NCBI RefSeq assembly: GCF_900100355.1
Contig: NZ_FNFH01000006.1
Location: forward strand, 124,001 to 188,000
Length of the DNA stretch: 64,000 nt
Origin: Microbulbifer yueqingensis
Lineage (GTDB): Bacteria > Pseudomonadota > Gammaproteobacteria > Pseudomonadales > Cellvibrionaceae
Direction of reading: 5' to 3'
The notes beneath the pieces were generated by a model that did no database searches, was not told the DNA's origin, and was given only the letters and a program-made list of their open reading frames with translations. Shown one piece after another: positions 18,601 through 30,191 of the stretch (positions within the stretch are counted from its first letter, which is position 1; every line of letters begins with the position of its first letter). The position numbers and the translations under genes were made by a program.

Positions 18601-19443
18601 TCAGGCCCCGGTCTCGATCTCCAGTGCGCGCAGGATCTCTGCGGTGGGCTCCACCTGGTTCATGGTGTAAAAGTGCAGCCCCGGCGCGCCGCCGGCCAGC
18701 AGCGTCTCGCACAGGTCAGTCACCACCTCCAGGCCCAGCTTGCGGATGTCGTCCGGGTTGCTGAAGCTCTCCATGCGCTTCTTCAGCCAGCGCGGGATCT
18801 CCGCACCGCAATTGCGCGAGAAGCGCGCCAGGTTGGCAAAATTGGTGATCGGCATGATACCCGGGTAGATGGGCGCATCGATGCCGGCTTTCTCGCACTG
18901 GTCGAGGAAATAGAAATAGGCGTCCGGGTTGTAGAAATACTGCGTCAGGGCACTGTTGGCACCGGCCTCGAACTTGCCCTTCAGGTAGCGGATATCGTCG
19001 TCGTAGGATTCCGCCTCCGGGTGGATCTCCGGGTAGGCCGCCACTTCCAGGTGGAAGTGCTCGCCGGTATGGCGGCGAATAAAGGCCACCAGCTCATTGG
19101 CGTATACCAGCTGCGCCACTGTACCCATCCCTGACGGCATGTCGCCGCGCAGGGCGACAATGCGGTCGACGCCCGCCTCCCTGTAGCTGTTCAGCAGGCC
19201 CAGCACGGTTTCCTCGTCATCGCCACCGAACGACAGGTGCGGTGCGATGGAGATGCCATCGCGGCGCAGGCCGGTGACGATATTGCTGGTGGTTTCGCGG
19301 GTGGTGCCGCCGGCGCCGTAAGTGACGGAGAAAAATGCCGGCTGGAATTCCTGCAGGGTTTCGCGGGTCTTGTAGAGTTTCTCCCGGCCCGCGGGAGTCT
19401 TGGGCGGGAAAAACTCGAAGCTGATTCTGGGGGTGTCGGTCAT
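18601..19443 (-). CDS. metF: 5,10-methylenetetrahydrofolate reductase
   Basis: This FAD enzyme reduces methylene-THF to methyl-THF, the methyl donor for methionine synthesis. The 280-residue length fits bacterial MetF. It starts with ISFEFFPPKT (the catalytic Glu region) and has FFSVTYGAGG, DRIVALRGDMP, NSALTQYFYN and a C-terminal GAPGLHFYTMNQ. The ATG at 19443 gives the normal N-terminus; upstream codons to 19512 are not conserved in style. It lies 69 bp downstream of ahcY, with a hairpin between them. Confidence 0.96.
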   Translation of the reverse strand: MTDTPRISFEFFPPKTPAGREKLYKTRETLQEFQPAFFSVTYGAGGTTRETTSNIVTGLRRDGISIAPHLSFGGDDEETVLGLLNSYREAGVDRIVALRGDMPSGMGTVAQLVYANELVAFIRRHTGEHFHLEVAAYPEIHPEAESYDDDIRYLKGKFEAGANSALTQYFYNPDAYFYFLDQCEKAGIDAPIYPGIMPITNFANLARFSRNCGAEIPRWLKKRMESFSNPDDIRKLGLEVVTDLCETLLAGGAPGLHFYTMNQVEPTAEILRALEIETGA

Positions 19444-19474
19444 GGTGCGGTCTTTTTCCTGTCCCCCGAGGGAC

Positions 19475-19500
19475 CGGGTGCCGGCCAATACCGGCACCCG
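19475..19500. repeat. Perfect inverted repeat between ahcY and metF
   Basis: CGGGTGCCGG and CCGGCACCCG form a ten-base perfect stem with a six-base loop. No T tract follows on the minus strand, so it is more likely an mRNA stabiliser or attenuator-like hairpin than a full terminator. Confidence 0.7.
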
Positions 19501-19512
19501 GTCTCGGGTCAA

Positions 19513-20898
<1,386 letters not shown>

Positions 20899-20923
20899 TC
20901 CAACCTCTAAATTTTCTTTTGTG

Positions 20924-20996
20924 TGGTAGGAGCAGCCGCTGGCCGCGATTGTTAGCCGGCTTCTCCGGAAGGTCGCGGCCATGGGCCGCTCCTACA
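20924..20996. repeat. REP doublet (REPIN-like), copy 2
   Basis: This element has the same design as the element near 16.3 kb. Outer arms TGGTAGGAGC and GCTCCTACA bracket inner GCCGCTGGCCGCGAT and GGTCGCGGCCATGGGCC. It sits between metK and ahcY, in a run of same-strand genes, where it could affect mRNA stability or separate the transcripts. Confidence 0.8.
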
Positions 20997-21015
20997 TGGC
21001 TTTCGTTATCTTGTT

Positions 21016-22236
<1,221 letters not shown>

Positions 22237-22323
22237 GTGAAGCTCTCCATGTCTTGCCTGCGGCAAACGAAAAATAAAAACACTGCTTTCATGCGAGGCC
22301 TGTGCGCAGGCCGCGCGGGTAAA

Positions 22324-23289
22324 TTACGGTTTCACGAATTCGCGGATCTGGATCTGGAAGCCGTTGCGCAGGGCACTATAGACACTGCGCCCGTTTTTCA
22401 GGCCGGCCTCTTCCGCCCAGGCCTGCAGCTGTTCCGGGGCGAAGCCCAGCCACAGGTCGCCGCAGGCCTCGCGGGCCCAGTCCTGGTTGTGTTCCTGCAG
22501 CTCCGCCACCAGCAGCTGGCCGCCGTCTTTAAGGGCCTGCACCAGGTCCTGGAAGATCTGTGCCGGGTCCGGCGTGTGGTGCAGCACCATGTTTACCACG
22601 ATGCTGTCGGCACTCTGCGGCCGGGCAATGGCCTCGCGGGTGTCGCCGCACACAAACTCGATATTTCCCAGCACCTGCTCGGCGGCGAATTGCTGCGCGC
22701 GCTCGAGCATGGCGTCGGACAGGTCCAGCGCGGTGACACGGGTGTAACGGGGGCTCAGTTCTGCCAGGAACTCGCCCTCGCCGGGTCCCACCTCCAGCGC
22801 CGCCTCACCGGGACGCAGCAGCTGCGCCACCTGCGGGCCATACACCTCATAGCCGGCGATCAGTTCCTGCTGTTCACGGAAGCGATTGCCGTAGTCGGCG
22901 AAAAAGCGCCGGGAGGCCTCTGCGCGCTCCCGTGCGATGGCCGCCACCGCCCCGGCGCGCGCGGGAGACAGGGGCAGCCGGTCGAGGCTGGCAAACAGCC
23001 CCCGCAATGCCTCGCCATCGCCGCTGCGGCGGTAGAAAAGGTTGTTGCCCTCGCGCCGCCTGCTTACCAGCCCTGCCTGGGCCAGCACCTTGAGATGGTG
23101 GCTCAGCGCCGGCTGGCGCAGCTCGAAGATGCGGCACAGCTCCAGCACGCTGTAGGAGTCCTGGCTGAGCAGCCGCAAGATCTCCAGGCGCAGCGGGTCC
23201 CCCGCGGCCTTGAGGATCGCGGCCAGTTGCGGGATCTCGTCACCGACTGGCTGGTCGGTGAGCTGGGCTGTTTGCAGGGATTCAGGCAT
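22324..23289 (-). CDS. sahR: ArsR-family regulator with SAM-methyltransferase domain (SahR-type)
   Basis: This 321-residue protein has an N-terminal ArsR winged helix at about residues 15-100 (LRLEILRLLSQDSYSVLELCRIF, QPALSHHLKVLAQAGLVSRRREGN). A class I methyltransferase fold follows (motif I LEVGPGEGEFLAEL near 150, then VTALDLSDAMLERA). In Proteobacteria this fusion upstream of metK is the S-adenosylhomocysteine-responsive repressor SahR, in which the methyltransferase-like domain is thought to sense SAH. The gene has inverted-repeat operators 30-70 bp upstream of its start, which fits autoregulation together with metK. Confidence 0.88.
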   Translation of the reverse strand: MPESLQTAQLTDQPVGDEIPQLAAILKAAGDPLRLEILRLLSQDSYSVLELCRIFELRQPALSHHLKVLAQAGLVSRRREGNNLFYRRSGDGEALRGLFASLDRLPLSPARAGAVAAIARERAEASRRFFADYGNRFREQQELIAGYEVYGPQVAQLLRPGEAALEVGPGEGEFLAELSPRYTRVTALDLSDAMLERAQQFAAEQVLGNIEFVCGDTREAIARPQSADSIVVNMVLHHTPDPAQIFQDLVQALKDGGQLLVAELQEHNQDWAREACGDLWLGFAPEQLQAWAEEAGLKNGRSVYSALRNGFQIQIREFVKP

Positions 23290-23319
23290 GGGGCGCAGTC
23301 TAGCAGCGCTGCAGTCTAT

Positions 23320-23335
23320 ATCAAAGTATTTTGAT
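23320..23335. promoter_or_regulatory. Probable SahR operator 1
   Basis: The perfect inverted repeat ATCAAA-N4-TTTGAT lies 31 bp upstream of the sahR start in the sahR/tkt divergent region. It is the obvious candidate for the ArsR-type dimer site. Confidence 0.7.
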
Positions 23336-23343
23336 GCAGCTCG

Positions 23344-23359
23344 ATAAAAATATTTTGAT
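23344..23359. promoter_or_regulatory. Probable SahR operator 2 (imperfect)
   Basis: ATAAAA-N4-TTTGAT, with one mismatch in the left arm, lies 24 bp from the first site. The 13-mer TATTTTGATGCAG occurs in both sites in the same orientation, so the pair looks like a duplicated operator. Confidence 0.55.
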
Positions 23360-23542
23360 GCAGATGGGTTGTTTTAACTGCCGGGGTGCAGCGCGCAACA
23401 ATGTTGCTGGCAAAAGGCGCCATTTGCCCGGCGGCCTTTGCGCCGCGCCGCCGATTGCGGGAAAATACGCCTCCTTTTTCGCCGCCGTGGCCTATGGTGA
23501 ATGCGGTCCCGGCCCCGCAAACCGATCTGAGAGCTGAGCCCT

Positions 23543-25546
23543 ATGACTTCCTCCAACCCGTCCCGCACCGAGCTGGCCAATGCCGTTCGCGCCCTGTCCA
23601 TGGATGCCGTGCAGAAGGCCAAGAGTGGCCACCCCGGCGCACCCATGGGCATGGCGGACATCGCCGAGGTGCTGTGGAACGACTACCTGAAGCACAACCC
23701 GGCCAACCCGGACTGGGCTGACCGGGACCGCTTCGTGCTGTCCAACGGCCACGGCTCCATGCTGCTCTATTCGCTGCTGCACCTGACCGGCTACGAACTG
23801 CCGATGGACGAGCTGAAGAACTTCCGCCAGCTGCACTCGAAGACCCCGGGCCACCCGGAGTACGGCTACGCGCCCGGCGTCGAGACCACCACCGGCCCGC
23901 TGGGCCAGGGCATCACCAACGCGGTGGGCATGGCGCTGGCGGAGAAGGTGCTGGCGGCCCAGTTCAACCGCCCGGGCTACGAGCTGGTGGATCACCACAC
24001 CTACTGCTTCCTGGGCGACGGCTGCCTGATGGAGGGCATTTCCCACGAGGCCTGCTCACTGGCCGGCACCCTGGGGCTGGGCAAGCTGGTTGCCTTCTAC
24101 GACGACAACGGCATCTCCATCGACGGCGAAGTGGAGGGCTGGTTTACCGATGACACGCCCAAGCGCTTCGAAGCTTACGGCTGGCACGTGATCCCGGGTG
24201 TGGATGGCCACGATTCCGCGGCGATCAAGAAGGCTATCGAGGAGGCCCGCGCCGAAACCGGCAAACCGACCCTGATCTGCTGCAAGACCGTGATCGGCTT
24301 CGGCTCCCCCAACAAGCAGGGCCGCGAGGAGTGCCACGGTGCGCCGCTGGGCGACGACGAAATCGCCCTGGTGCGCGAGACCCTGAACTGGAACCACGCG
24401 CCTTTCGAGATTCCCGAGGAGATCTACGCCGGCTGGAGCGCCCGCGACAAGGGCCAGGCCCAGGAAGACGAGTGGCAGGATATCTTTGCCGACTACCGTG
24501 AAGAGTTCCCGGAGCTGGCGGCCGAGTTCGAGCGCCGCATGAGCGGCGAACTGCCGGCGGACTTCCTGGCCAAGGCGGACGAGTACATTCGCGAATGCCA
24601 GGACAAGGGTGAGAAAGTCGCGTCACGCAAGGCGAGCCAGAACGCCCTGAATGCCTACGGCCCGCTGCTGCCAGAATTCCTGGGCGGCTCCGCCGACCTG
24701 GCCGGTTCCAACCTCACCATCTGGTCCGGCTCTGTGGGGGTGAAGTCCGACCAGGCTGCCGGCAACTACGTCTACTACGGCGTGCGCGAGTTCGGCATGA
24801 GCGCCATGATGAACGGCATCGCCCTGCACGGCGGTTTCGTCCCCTACGGTGCCACCTTCCTGATGTTCATGGAGTACGCGCGCAACGCCGTGCGCATGGC
24901 CGCGCTGATGAAGCAGCGCGTGATCTTCGTCTACACCCACGACTCCATCGGCCTGGGTGAGGATGGCCCCACCCACCAGGCGGTGGAGCAGCTGACCGCC
25001 CTGCGCGCCACGCCCAACCTCCACACCTGGCGCCCCTGTGACGCCACCGAGTCCGCGGTGAGCTGGAAGATGGCCGTATCCCGCAAGGACGGCCCCAGCG
25101 CGCTGATCTTCAGCCGTCAGGGCCTGGCGCCGCAGTCCCGCGACGCCGGCCAGCTGGCGCAGATCGAGAAGGGCGGCTACGTGCTGTCCGACTGCGACGG
25201 CGCGCCGGAGGCCATCATCATCGCCACCGGTTCCGAGGTGGAGCTGGCGATAGAGGCCCAGAAGCAACTCTCCGGCCGCAAGGTCCGCGTGGTCTCCATG
25301 CCCTGTGCCGAGGCCTTCATGGCCCAGGACGAGTCCTACCGCGAGGCGGTGTTGCCCTCGAGTGTACGCGCCCGGGTTGCGGTGGAAGCTGCGCATGAGG
25401 ATTACTGGTACAAGTTCGTTGGCTTCGACGGCGCCATCGTCGGCATGAAGGGCTTCGGCGAGTCCGCCCCCGGCGGCGAGCTGATGGAGTACTTCGGCTT
25501 CACCGTCGACAATGTTGCGCAGACCGTCGAGAAGCTGCTGAAGTAA
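23543..25546 (+). CDS. tkt: Transketolase
   Basis: This thiamine-diphosphate enzyme of the non-oxidative pentose phosphate pathway has 667 residues. Motifs include [41 protein letters not shown], the ThDP-binding [13 protein letters not shown] ... [10 protein letters not shown], and the pyrimidine-domain [19 protein letters not shown]. It is divergent from sahR-metK and followed by epd, the same arrangement as in Pseudomonas (metK, ArsR-methyltransferase, tktA, epd). Confidence 0.98.
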   Translation: MTSSNPSRTELANAVRALSMDAVQKAKSGHPGAPMGMADIAEVLWNDYLKHNPANPDWADRDRFVLSNGHGSMLLYSLLHLTGYELPMDELKNFRQLHSKTPGHPEYGYAPGVETTTGPLGQGITNAVGMALAEKVLAAQFNRPGYELVDHHTYCFLGDGCLMEGISHEACSLAGTLGLGKLVAFYDDNGISIDGEVEGWFTDDTPKRFEAYGWHVIPGVDGHDSAAIKKAIEEARAETGKPTLICCKTVIGFGSPNKQGREECHGAPLGDDEIALVRETLNWNHAPFEIPEEIYAGWSARDKGQAQEDEWQDIFADYREEFPELAAEFERRMSGELPADFLAKADEYIRECQDKGEKVASRKASQNALNAYGPLLPEFLGGSADLAGSNLTIWSGSVGVKSDQAAGNYVYYGVREFGMSAMMNGIALHGGFVPYGATFLMFMEYARNAVRMAALMKQRVIFVYTHDSIGLGEDGPTHQAVEQLTALRATPNLHTWRPCDATESAVSWKMAVSRKDGPSALIFSRQGLAPQSRDAGQLAQIEKGGYVLSDCDGAPEAIIIATGSEVELAIEAQKQLSGRKVRVVSMPCAEAFMAQDESYREAVLPSSVRARVAVEAAHEDYWYKFVGFDGAIVGMKGFGESAPGGELMEYFGFTVDNVAQTVEKLLK

Positions 25547-25569
25547 AAGCGCCACGCTCGACCTTCGAT

Positions 25570-25666
25570 CTGGATGCCGGCCTGCGCCGGCATGACGAGT
25601 GAAGGAGTGAAATCCACTCCTTCGTCATCCCGCTGGGCCGGCACACCGGCGAAGGCCGGGATCCAG
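25570..25666. repeat. Palindromic intergenic repeat (MITE-like) between tkt and epd
   Basis: This imperfect palindrome of about 97 bp starts CTGGATGCCGGCCTGCGCCGGCATGACG and ends with near-complementary CGTCATCCCG...GAAGGCCGGGATCCAG. The centre is a perfect stem (GAAGGAGTG / CACTCCTTC). The unit GGATGCCGGC-N4-GCCGGCAT recurs at 58.9 kb. It resembles the widespread gammaproteobacterial 'GTCATCCCGGC' intergenic repeats. Confidence 0.75.
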
Positions 25667-25711
25667 CCTCCCCCTGAGTTAAGATCTGATGCCGGAGCTG
25701 GCCGCCACCCA

Positions 25712-26725
25712 ATGACTATCCGACTCGCCATCAACGGCTACGGCCGCATCGGCCGCTCCGTCCTCCGCGCGCTGTATGAATCCGGCGCACGCGACCGCAT
25801 GCAGATCGTTGCCATCAATGAGCTGGCCGACTGCGCCACCATCGCCCACCTGACCAGGTACGATTCCGTTCATGGCCGCTTCGGTGGTGACGTCGCGGTG
25901 GAGGGCGAGACGCTGGTGGTCAACGGCGACCGTATCGCCGTCACCCACCATGAAAAGCTCGAGGACCTGGACTGGCAGAAAGAAAAGGTCGATATCGTGC
26001 TGGAGTGCACCGGGAGTTTCAGTGAGCGCGCCCGCGCCGAGCTGCACCTCAAGGCCGGGGCGAAGAAAGTCCTGTTCTCCCAGCCCGCCAGCCGCGACGT
26101 GGATGCCACCATCGTCCACGGCGTTAACGACCATATCCTCACCGGCAAGGAGACCATCGTATCCGCTGCCTCCTGCACTACCAATTGCAGCGTGCCGGTG
26201 ATCGCCGCGCTGGATAAAGCATTTGGCATCGACGCCGGGGTGATCACCACCATCCACGCCGCCATGAACGACCAGCCGGTGAGCGATGCCTACCACCATA
26301 CTGACCTGCGCAAGACCCGCTCGGCGGTGACCTCCATCATCCCGGTGGACACCGGCCTCGCCCGCGGGATCGAGCGTATCCTGCCAAGCCTGGCCGGCCG
26401 CTTCGAGGCCCAGGCCATGCGGGTGCCCACGGTCAATGTGTCCGCCATCGACCTGTCCGTGCAACTGCACGGGGATGTCACCCAGGCCGAAGTGAACGAC
26501 GTTCTGCGCAATGCAGCACTAAACGACTTCGCGGGCGTGCTGGGCTATACCGAGGAGCCCCTGGCCTCCTGCGACTACAACCACGATCCCCGCTCCGGCA
26601 CCGTCGATGCCAGCCAGACCCGGGTGGCCGGCGGCCGGCTGGTGAAGGTGCTGATCTGGTTTGATAACGAGTGGGGGTTTGCGAACCGGATGTTGGATGT
26701 GGCCAAAAAACTCATAAAAAACTAG
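25712..26725 (+). CDS. epd: D-erythrose-4-phosphate dehydrogenase
   Basis: This GAPDH-family enzyme makes 4-phosphoerythronate for pyridoxal phosphate synthesis. The 337-residue product has [28 protein letters not shown]-type text ([16 protein letters not shown]), the catalytic [14 protein letters not shown] and the [16 protein letters not shown] segment. These resemble E. coli Epd more than GapA. The start at 25712 ([11 protein letters not shown]) is fixed by homology; the ribosome site is weak. It follows tkt across a palindromic repeat. Normally pgk would follow, but here it is 21 kb away. Confidence 0.9.
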   Translation: MTIRLAINGYGRIGRSVLRALYESGARDRMQIVAINELADCATIAHLTRYDSVHGRFGGDVAVEGETLVVNGDRIAVTHHEKLEDLDWQKEKVDIVLECTGSFSERARAELHLKAGAKKVLFSQPASRDVDATIVHGVNDHILTGKETIVSAASCTTNCSVPVIAALDKAFGIDAGVITTIHAAMNDQPVSDAYHHTDLRKTRSAVTSIIPVDTGLARGIERILPSLAGRFEAQAMRVPTVNVSAIDLSVQLHGDVTQAEVNDVLRNAALNDFAGVLGYTEEPLASCDYNHDPRSGTVDASQTRVAGGRLVKVLIWFDNEWGFANRMLDVAKKLIKN

Positions 26726-27092
26726 GCGTTTCGGCAGCGGATGAGTTGCAGCTGTCGGTTAAGTTTTGCTGTCTATTTCCAGCGTAAGCGGTTGATCTCA
26801 AGTTGGCGTTTTGCGGGGGAGGATTTAGGTGTCAAAACTTTACTCTGACCCCCAATAGTTACCCCCAAGAGTTCCTTTTGATATTGTGACTTGAGTCGCG
26901 CAATACTTGTGCCTCGCTCCCCTCTTTTTCGGTTGATCAAAGTATTTCCCCTATATACAGGCGGTACCTGACTAGTATTCATGGTGGGGTCTGGTTACTC
27001 GCCTTCATATACCTTATTAGCGGTCCTGGGAATAGTGTCCGTTATACCGACGAACCTGTTTACAAAATAATAATCCGGAGTGGGGAAATCTT
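26726..27092. other. Gene-free junction at the start of the accessory region
   Basis: This 367-bp stretch after epd is AT-richer than the genes before it. It holds one inverted copy of the RAYT-associated GGGGTCAGAGTAAA motif (26831-26860). I see no convincing gene in it. Confidence 0.6.
26831..26860 (-). repeat. RAYT-associated motif, inverted copy 1
   Basis: Read on the minus strand it is AACTATTGGGGGTCAGAGTA followed by AAGTTTTGAC. This is a near match to the 32-bp repeats at 29402 and 31417 that sit next to the RAYT gene. Confidence 0.75.
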
Positions 27093-29330
27093 ATGAAACT
27101 TGCATTGCATGCTATCCGATATCTAGCTTTAGGATTTTTAATCGCGTTAACCGCTGCCTGTGGGGGTGGATCCTCAGGTGGGAGCAATCAGGCGAGCACC
27201 GAGGATGCGGTCGACTCCGGCAACTCTGATGGTGATGGTGATGGTACCGGGGGCGATGACCAGACTGGAGATTTCACCGCGCCCTCCGCGAAAATACTCT
27301 TCCCCCACATCGACGGACTCATAACCGGTCCCTTCATGATAAAAGTGAGGGGTACAGCCCATGATGAGTCAGGTGTCAGTGCGATCCGGGTTAACGGCAT
27401 CAATGCAGCCCTGACCGAGAAAGAGGGTTTCTGGTCATGGGAAGCGACCTTGCCGCCAACGTGTGGCAGTGCTCAGCTGATCAGGGTGGAGACTGAAGAT
27501 ATATATGGCAATGTAACTCCTGAAGCTGCAGTCCGTACTGTATCCACGCGTTGTGGGTTAGCACGGGCTCCCTGCCGCCCTGTCGACTTCGATCCAAATA
27601 CCAATTCGATCTTTCATAATGAAGATGGACGAGTGGCGATCACAGACGTTGCCAGTGCCGAGCATCATACTATCTTGAAGTCGATTTTTTATATGAATGT
27701 CGTCCACGACAGTAGCACCGGAGATGTTTTTGCTGTAGACGAAAAAGGCAATGTGGTTGTCGTCGATATGAATGGCGACTCTGATCGGATGATCTCCCCC
27801 GAGGGGACCGACAATATCGAATTCGACGGATTGGACACCTGGTTCGGGAACAGCCTTCAAATTGCTTTTGACGAATCATCAGGCGAGCTTTATGTCTATG
27901 GTTACGATTCGAGTACAGAGGAAGGACATTTGTACTCGGTCGATATCGAAAGTGGTGCCCGGATAGTTGTTTCAGGGGCCTCGGTCGGTGCGGGCCTGGC
28001 TTTTGATCGGGACAGCAAAATTGCCGCAGCGGCCGGTCGGATATTCACCCTGCTTTATCCTGCCGCTGCGTTGCTGGAGATCGATCCAGCTACGGGCGAT
28101 CGCAAAGTTGTTTCCGACCCCTCTACCGGTCTCGGGCCTTATCTTGGTAGCCCTCAAGCATTCGCGATTGATTCGACGGCGACCAGGGCTTTCGTTGGTA
28201 ATTTTTATGACGAGGTAATCGAAGTGGACCTCAGTACCGGTAATAGGGCTGTTCTGTCTCCACGACTGGAATATCTGGATGAGCATCTTTCGTTCGAGCA
28301 AAACTATGCTATGGCAATCGATAGTAATTCCGGAACCATCTACCTGGGCTGCGCTACCGATCAGTTGATATCGATAAGCACTGAATCCGGAGCTAGAGGC
28401 AGGGTGACGGTCGACCAGAGAGGATCTGGTGTCCCACTCGGCGATCCAATGGCGTTGGCCTATGATTCACGCAGCGACAGGATCCTGGTCCTTACTCACA
28501 TTACCCAGGAATATGTGAACGAGTTGATGGCGGTAGATCCCATCACCGGCGATCGTCAGGTCTTGAGCAGTGAGCTGAAAGGTGGCGGAGAGATCCCCGC
28601 CGGTAATGTTCACCTGGCTGTCGACAGTATTACTGGGCGGGTGTTTGCGACGGAATTCCCTTCCCGGTCAATCATCGAGATCGATCCTGTCAGTGGTGAG
28701 CGTGGCTTTCTTTCCGGTGGTGAATACGGAAGTGGGCCGGCATTTGATTTTCCTGCAGCAATGTCTGTTGATGGAAAAGCCGGGGTTATATATCTCGTGG
28801 ATCCTGGTTTGGATGCCGTTTTTTCCGTGAATATGGAAAATGGCGAACGGTTTATTGTCAGCCAGCCGGGAGTTGCTGGAAGCGGTGCATCATGGGAAAA
28901 CACAGCGGGGATCGCGCTGGATCTGGCGGGTCAGCGCGCCTTTGTCAGCGATAATACAAGTAATGCAATTTATCTCGTCGACCTTGGTACAGGTGAGCGA
29001 ACTGAGTTTTCCAGTGATAATGTAGCCGAGGGGCCATCCCTTTCTGGACCTGCCTGGCTCGCTAAAGATCCCACAAGAGGAAAAATCGTTGTCCAGAGTA
29101 TTGGTTCTCTAGAACAGGTGGGAGCAACTTTCCCTATGGTATTCGTGGATCTTGAGACAGGAGCCCGAGAAATTCGTAACGCACCAGGCGCTTCGACGGA
29201 GGATCCCCCAGCCGTTGATCCTAAGACCGGCCTCATATACCAAATCGACGGGCTGCGTAGACCTGACGCCCCCGGTAATATTGAAGTGTACGATTACGAA
29301 AGCTCACAGACGATGACATTGTCACAATAG
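27093..29330 (+). CDS. Beta-propeller repeat lipoprotein
   Basis: This 745-residue exported lipoprotein has signal and lipobox ending LTAAC (Cys23). A Gly/Ser/Asp-rich linker follows (DSGNSDGDGDGTGGDDQTGD), then a short Ig-like segment (about 65-155). About nine repeats of roughly 50 residues come next, each with a consensus like hhDhxTGeRxhhS...G..hxxPxxhAhD (for example IDPATGDRKVVS, VDPITGDRQVLS, IDPVSGERGFLS, VDLGTGERTEFS). This is the YncE/NHL-like propeller pattern found in many marine gammaproteobacterial surface proteins. Ligand and role are unknown. It stands alone, bounded on both sides by RAYT-associated motifs. It is more AT-rich than the flanking core genes. Confidence 0.75.
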   Translation: MKLALHAIRYLALGFLIALTAACGGGSSGGSNQASTEDAVDSGNSDGDGDGTGGDDQTGDFTAPSAKILFPHIDGLITGPFMIKVRGTAHDESGVSAIRVNGINAALTEKEGFWSWEATLPPTCGSAQLIRVETEDIYGNVTPEAAVRTVSTRCGLARAPCRPVDFDPNTNSIFHNEDGRVAITDVASAEHHTILKSIFYMNVVHDSSTGDVFAVDEKGNVVVVDMNGDSDRMISPEGTDNIEFDGLDTWFGNSLQIAFDESSGELYVYGYDSSTEEGHLYSVDIESGARIVVSGASVGAGLAFDRDSKIAAAAGRIFTLLYPAAALLEIDPATGDRKVVSDPSTGLGPYLGSPQAFAIDSTATRAFVGNFYDEVIEVDLSTGNRAVLSPRLEYLDEHLSFEQNYAMAIDSNSGTIYLGCATDQLISISTESGARGRVTVDQRGSGVPLGDPMALAYDSRSDRILVLTHITQEYVNELMAVDPITGDRQVLSSELKGGGEIPAGNVHLAVDSITGRVFATEFPSRSIIEIDPVSGERGFLSGGEYGSGPAFDFPAAMSVDGKAGVIYLVDPGLDAVFSVNMENGERFIVSQPGVAGSGASWENTAGIALDLAGQRAFVSDNTSNAIYLVDLGTGERTEFSSDNVAEGPSLSGPAWLAKDPTRGKIVVQSIGSLEQVGATFPMVFVDLETGAREIRNAPGASTEDPPAVDPKTGLIYQIDGLRRPDAPGNIEVYDYESSQTMTLSQ

Positions 29331-29373
29331 AGGGTTTTCCGCTCAAAAAGCAATATTGAGCTGCTGGGCTGTA

Positions 29374-29433
29374 ATAATAATTGGGGTCAGTAATAATTGG
29401 GAATAATTGGGGTCAGAGTAAAATTTTGACGCT
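29374..29433 (+). repeat. RAYT-associated motif, direct copy (with partial duplication)
   Basis: A partial copy (TAATAATTGGGGTCAG) is followed at once by a full 32-bp copy at 29402-29433 that is identical to the copy just upstream of the RAYT gene (31417-31448). Similarity continues weakly to about 29490 (CTTGAAGCCA versus CCTGAAGCCA), as if this were the left end of a decayed RAYT element. Confidence 0.85.
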
Positions 29434-29585
29434 TAAGCATTTCCGGTTCTGATCCGGCCCTCCTCTCATCTTGAAGCCAAATAAGTGGGCTTAGGGTAAA
29501 ATTGGTGCCTTTAGAGGTGCGGCGCTGACAACTGAAATACTTGATTCTGACCATGCGCGGGAATAGAGGGAGTATATGTGCGCCG

Positions 29586-29610
29586 TAATTTTACTCTGAC
29601 CACAATTATT
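29586..29610 (-). repeat. RAYT-associated motif, inverted copy 2
   Basis: On the minus strand it reads AATAATTGTGGTCAGAGTAA plus AATT, one mismatch from the consensus. With the direct copy at 29402 it frames about 200 bp as a MITE-like unit with inverted ends, and it marks the left edge of the Rhs/Sel1 cargo. Confidence 0.8.
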
Positions 29611-29637
29611 ACAATTATTACATTTGTTACCAAGGGA

Positions 29638-30191
29638 GTGTCGCCGGCAATAGGCAAGTTGCCGGAATCCAGCCAGCTGGTGGTCACCATGGTTGTTGGT
29701 GATACTGTGTCTGAAGTAACTGGTGCAAGTTTGCAAACGGGGCGGTTACTGCTGGGATGCAGTATGTGTTTAATTGGTTGTCGGGTGGTAGAAGTGAACC
29801 TGAATTCACTGAGCTCGAAGACAAAGAGTGGACTGTCATTAGCGATGTGAAATCTAAGGCGACGTTAATATCGACGCCTGTGGTTGATGTCCTATCTTTA
29901 GATTCAAGTGGGGAGGTATCTTTTTTGAGTTCAGATCTCCTTCCCACTTGGGAGAAGTCCCCCGCGGTTCCGTTAGGCCCGGTTTCGTTCCAAGTTGTGG
30001 ATGGAAATCTAAGGCTTGATTTGTCGCTTCCTATACTAACTGGATCCGTTGGAGTGTCCGCAAATGTGGCAAGCCCGAAAATTGGAGCGTCGGTCGGCAA
30101 TATTTACAAGGCCACGACACCCCAGATCTATAAAGATGGGAGTATTGGAGTTTGGATTCAGGATATTATGAGGAATGAAAAAATTTACTAA
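29638..30191 (+). pseudogene. Orphan Rhs-type C-terminal fragment, frameshifted
   Basis: The first frame reads SPAIGKLPESSQLVVTMVVG then DTVSEVTG. One base later in the other frame it continues as KFANGAVTAGMQYVFNWLSG. The joined text ...SEVTGGKFANGAVTAGMQYVFN is the hallmark end of the RHS-repeat-associated core. A single missing G near 29725 (GGTGCAAG for GGTGGCAAG) explains the break. The rest, about 135 residues to the stop at 30191, is a unique C-terminal region with no recognised toxin motif. No Rhs core precedes it: upstream is repeat DNA. The second half (from the ATG at 29757) could still be translated alone, as 144 residues. Its end overlaps the next gene. Confidence 0.68.

Noticed and set aside
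20899-21015. SAH riboswitch upstream of ahcY
   Set aside because: The leader is occupied by a REP doublet; I could not fold the expected SAH-element core there, and control by SahR is the simpler reading.
26773-26982. 69-codon minus-strand frame beside epd
   Set aside because: It runs through a RAYT-associated repeat, and its text is what that repeat would give in any genome.
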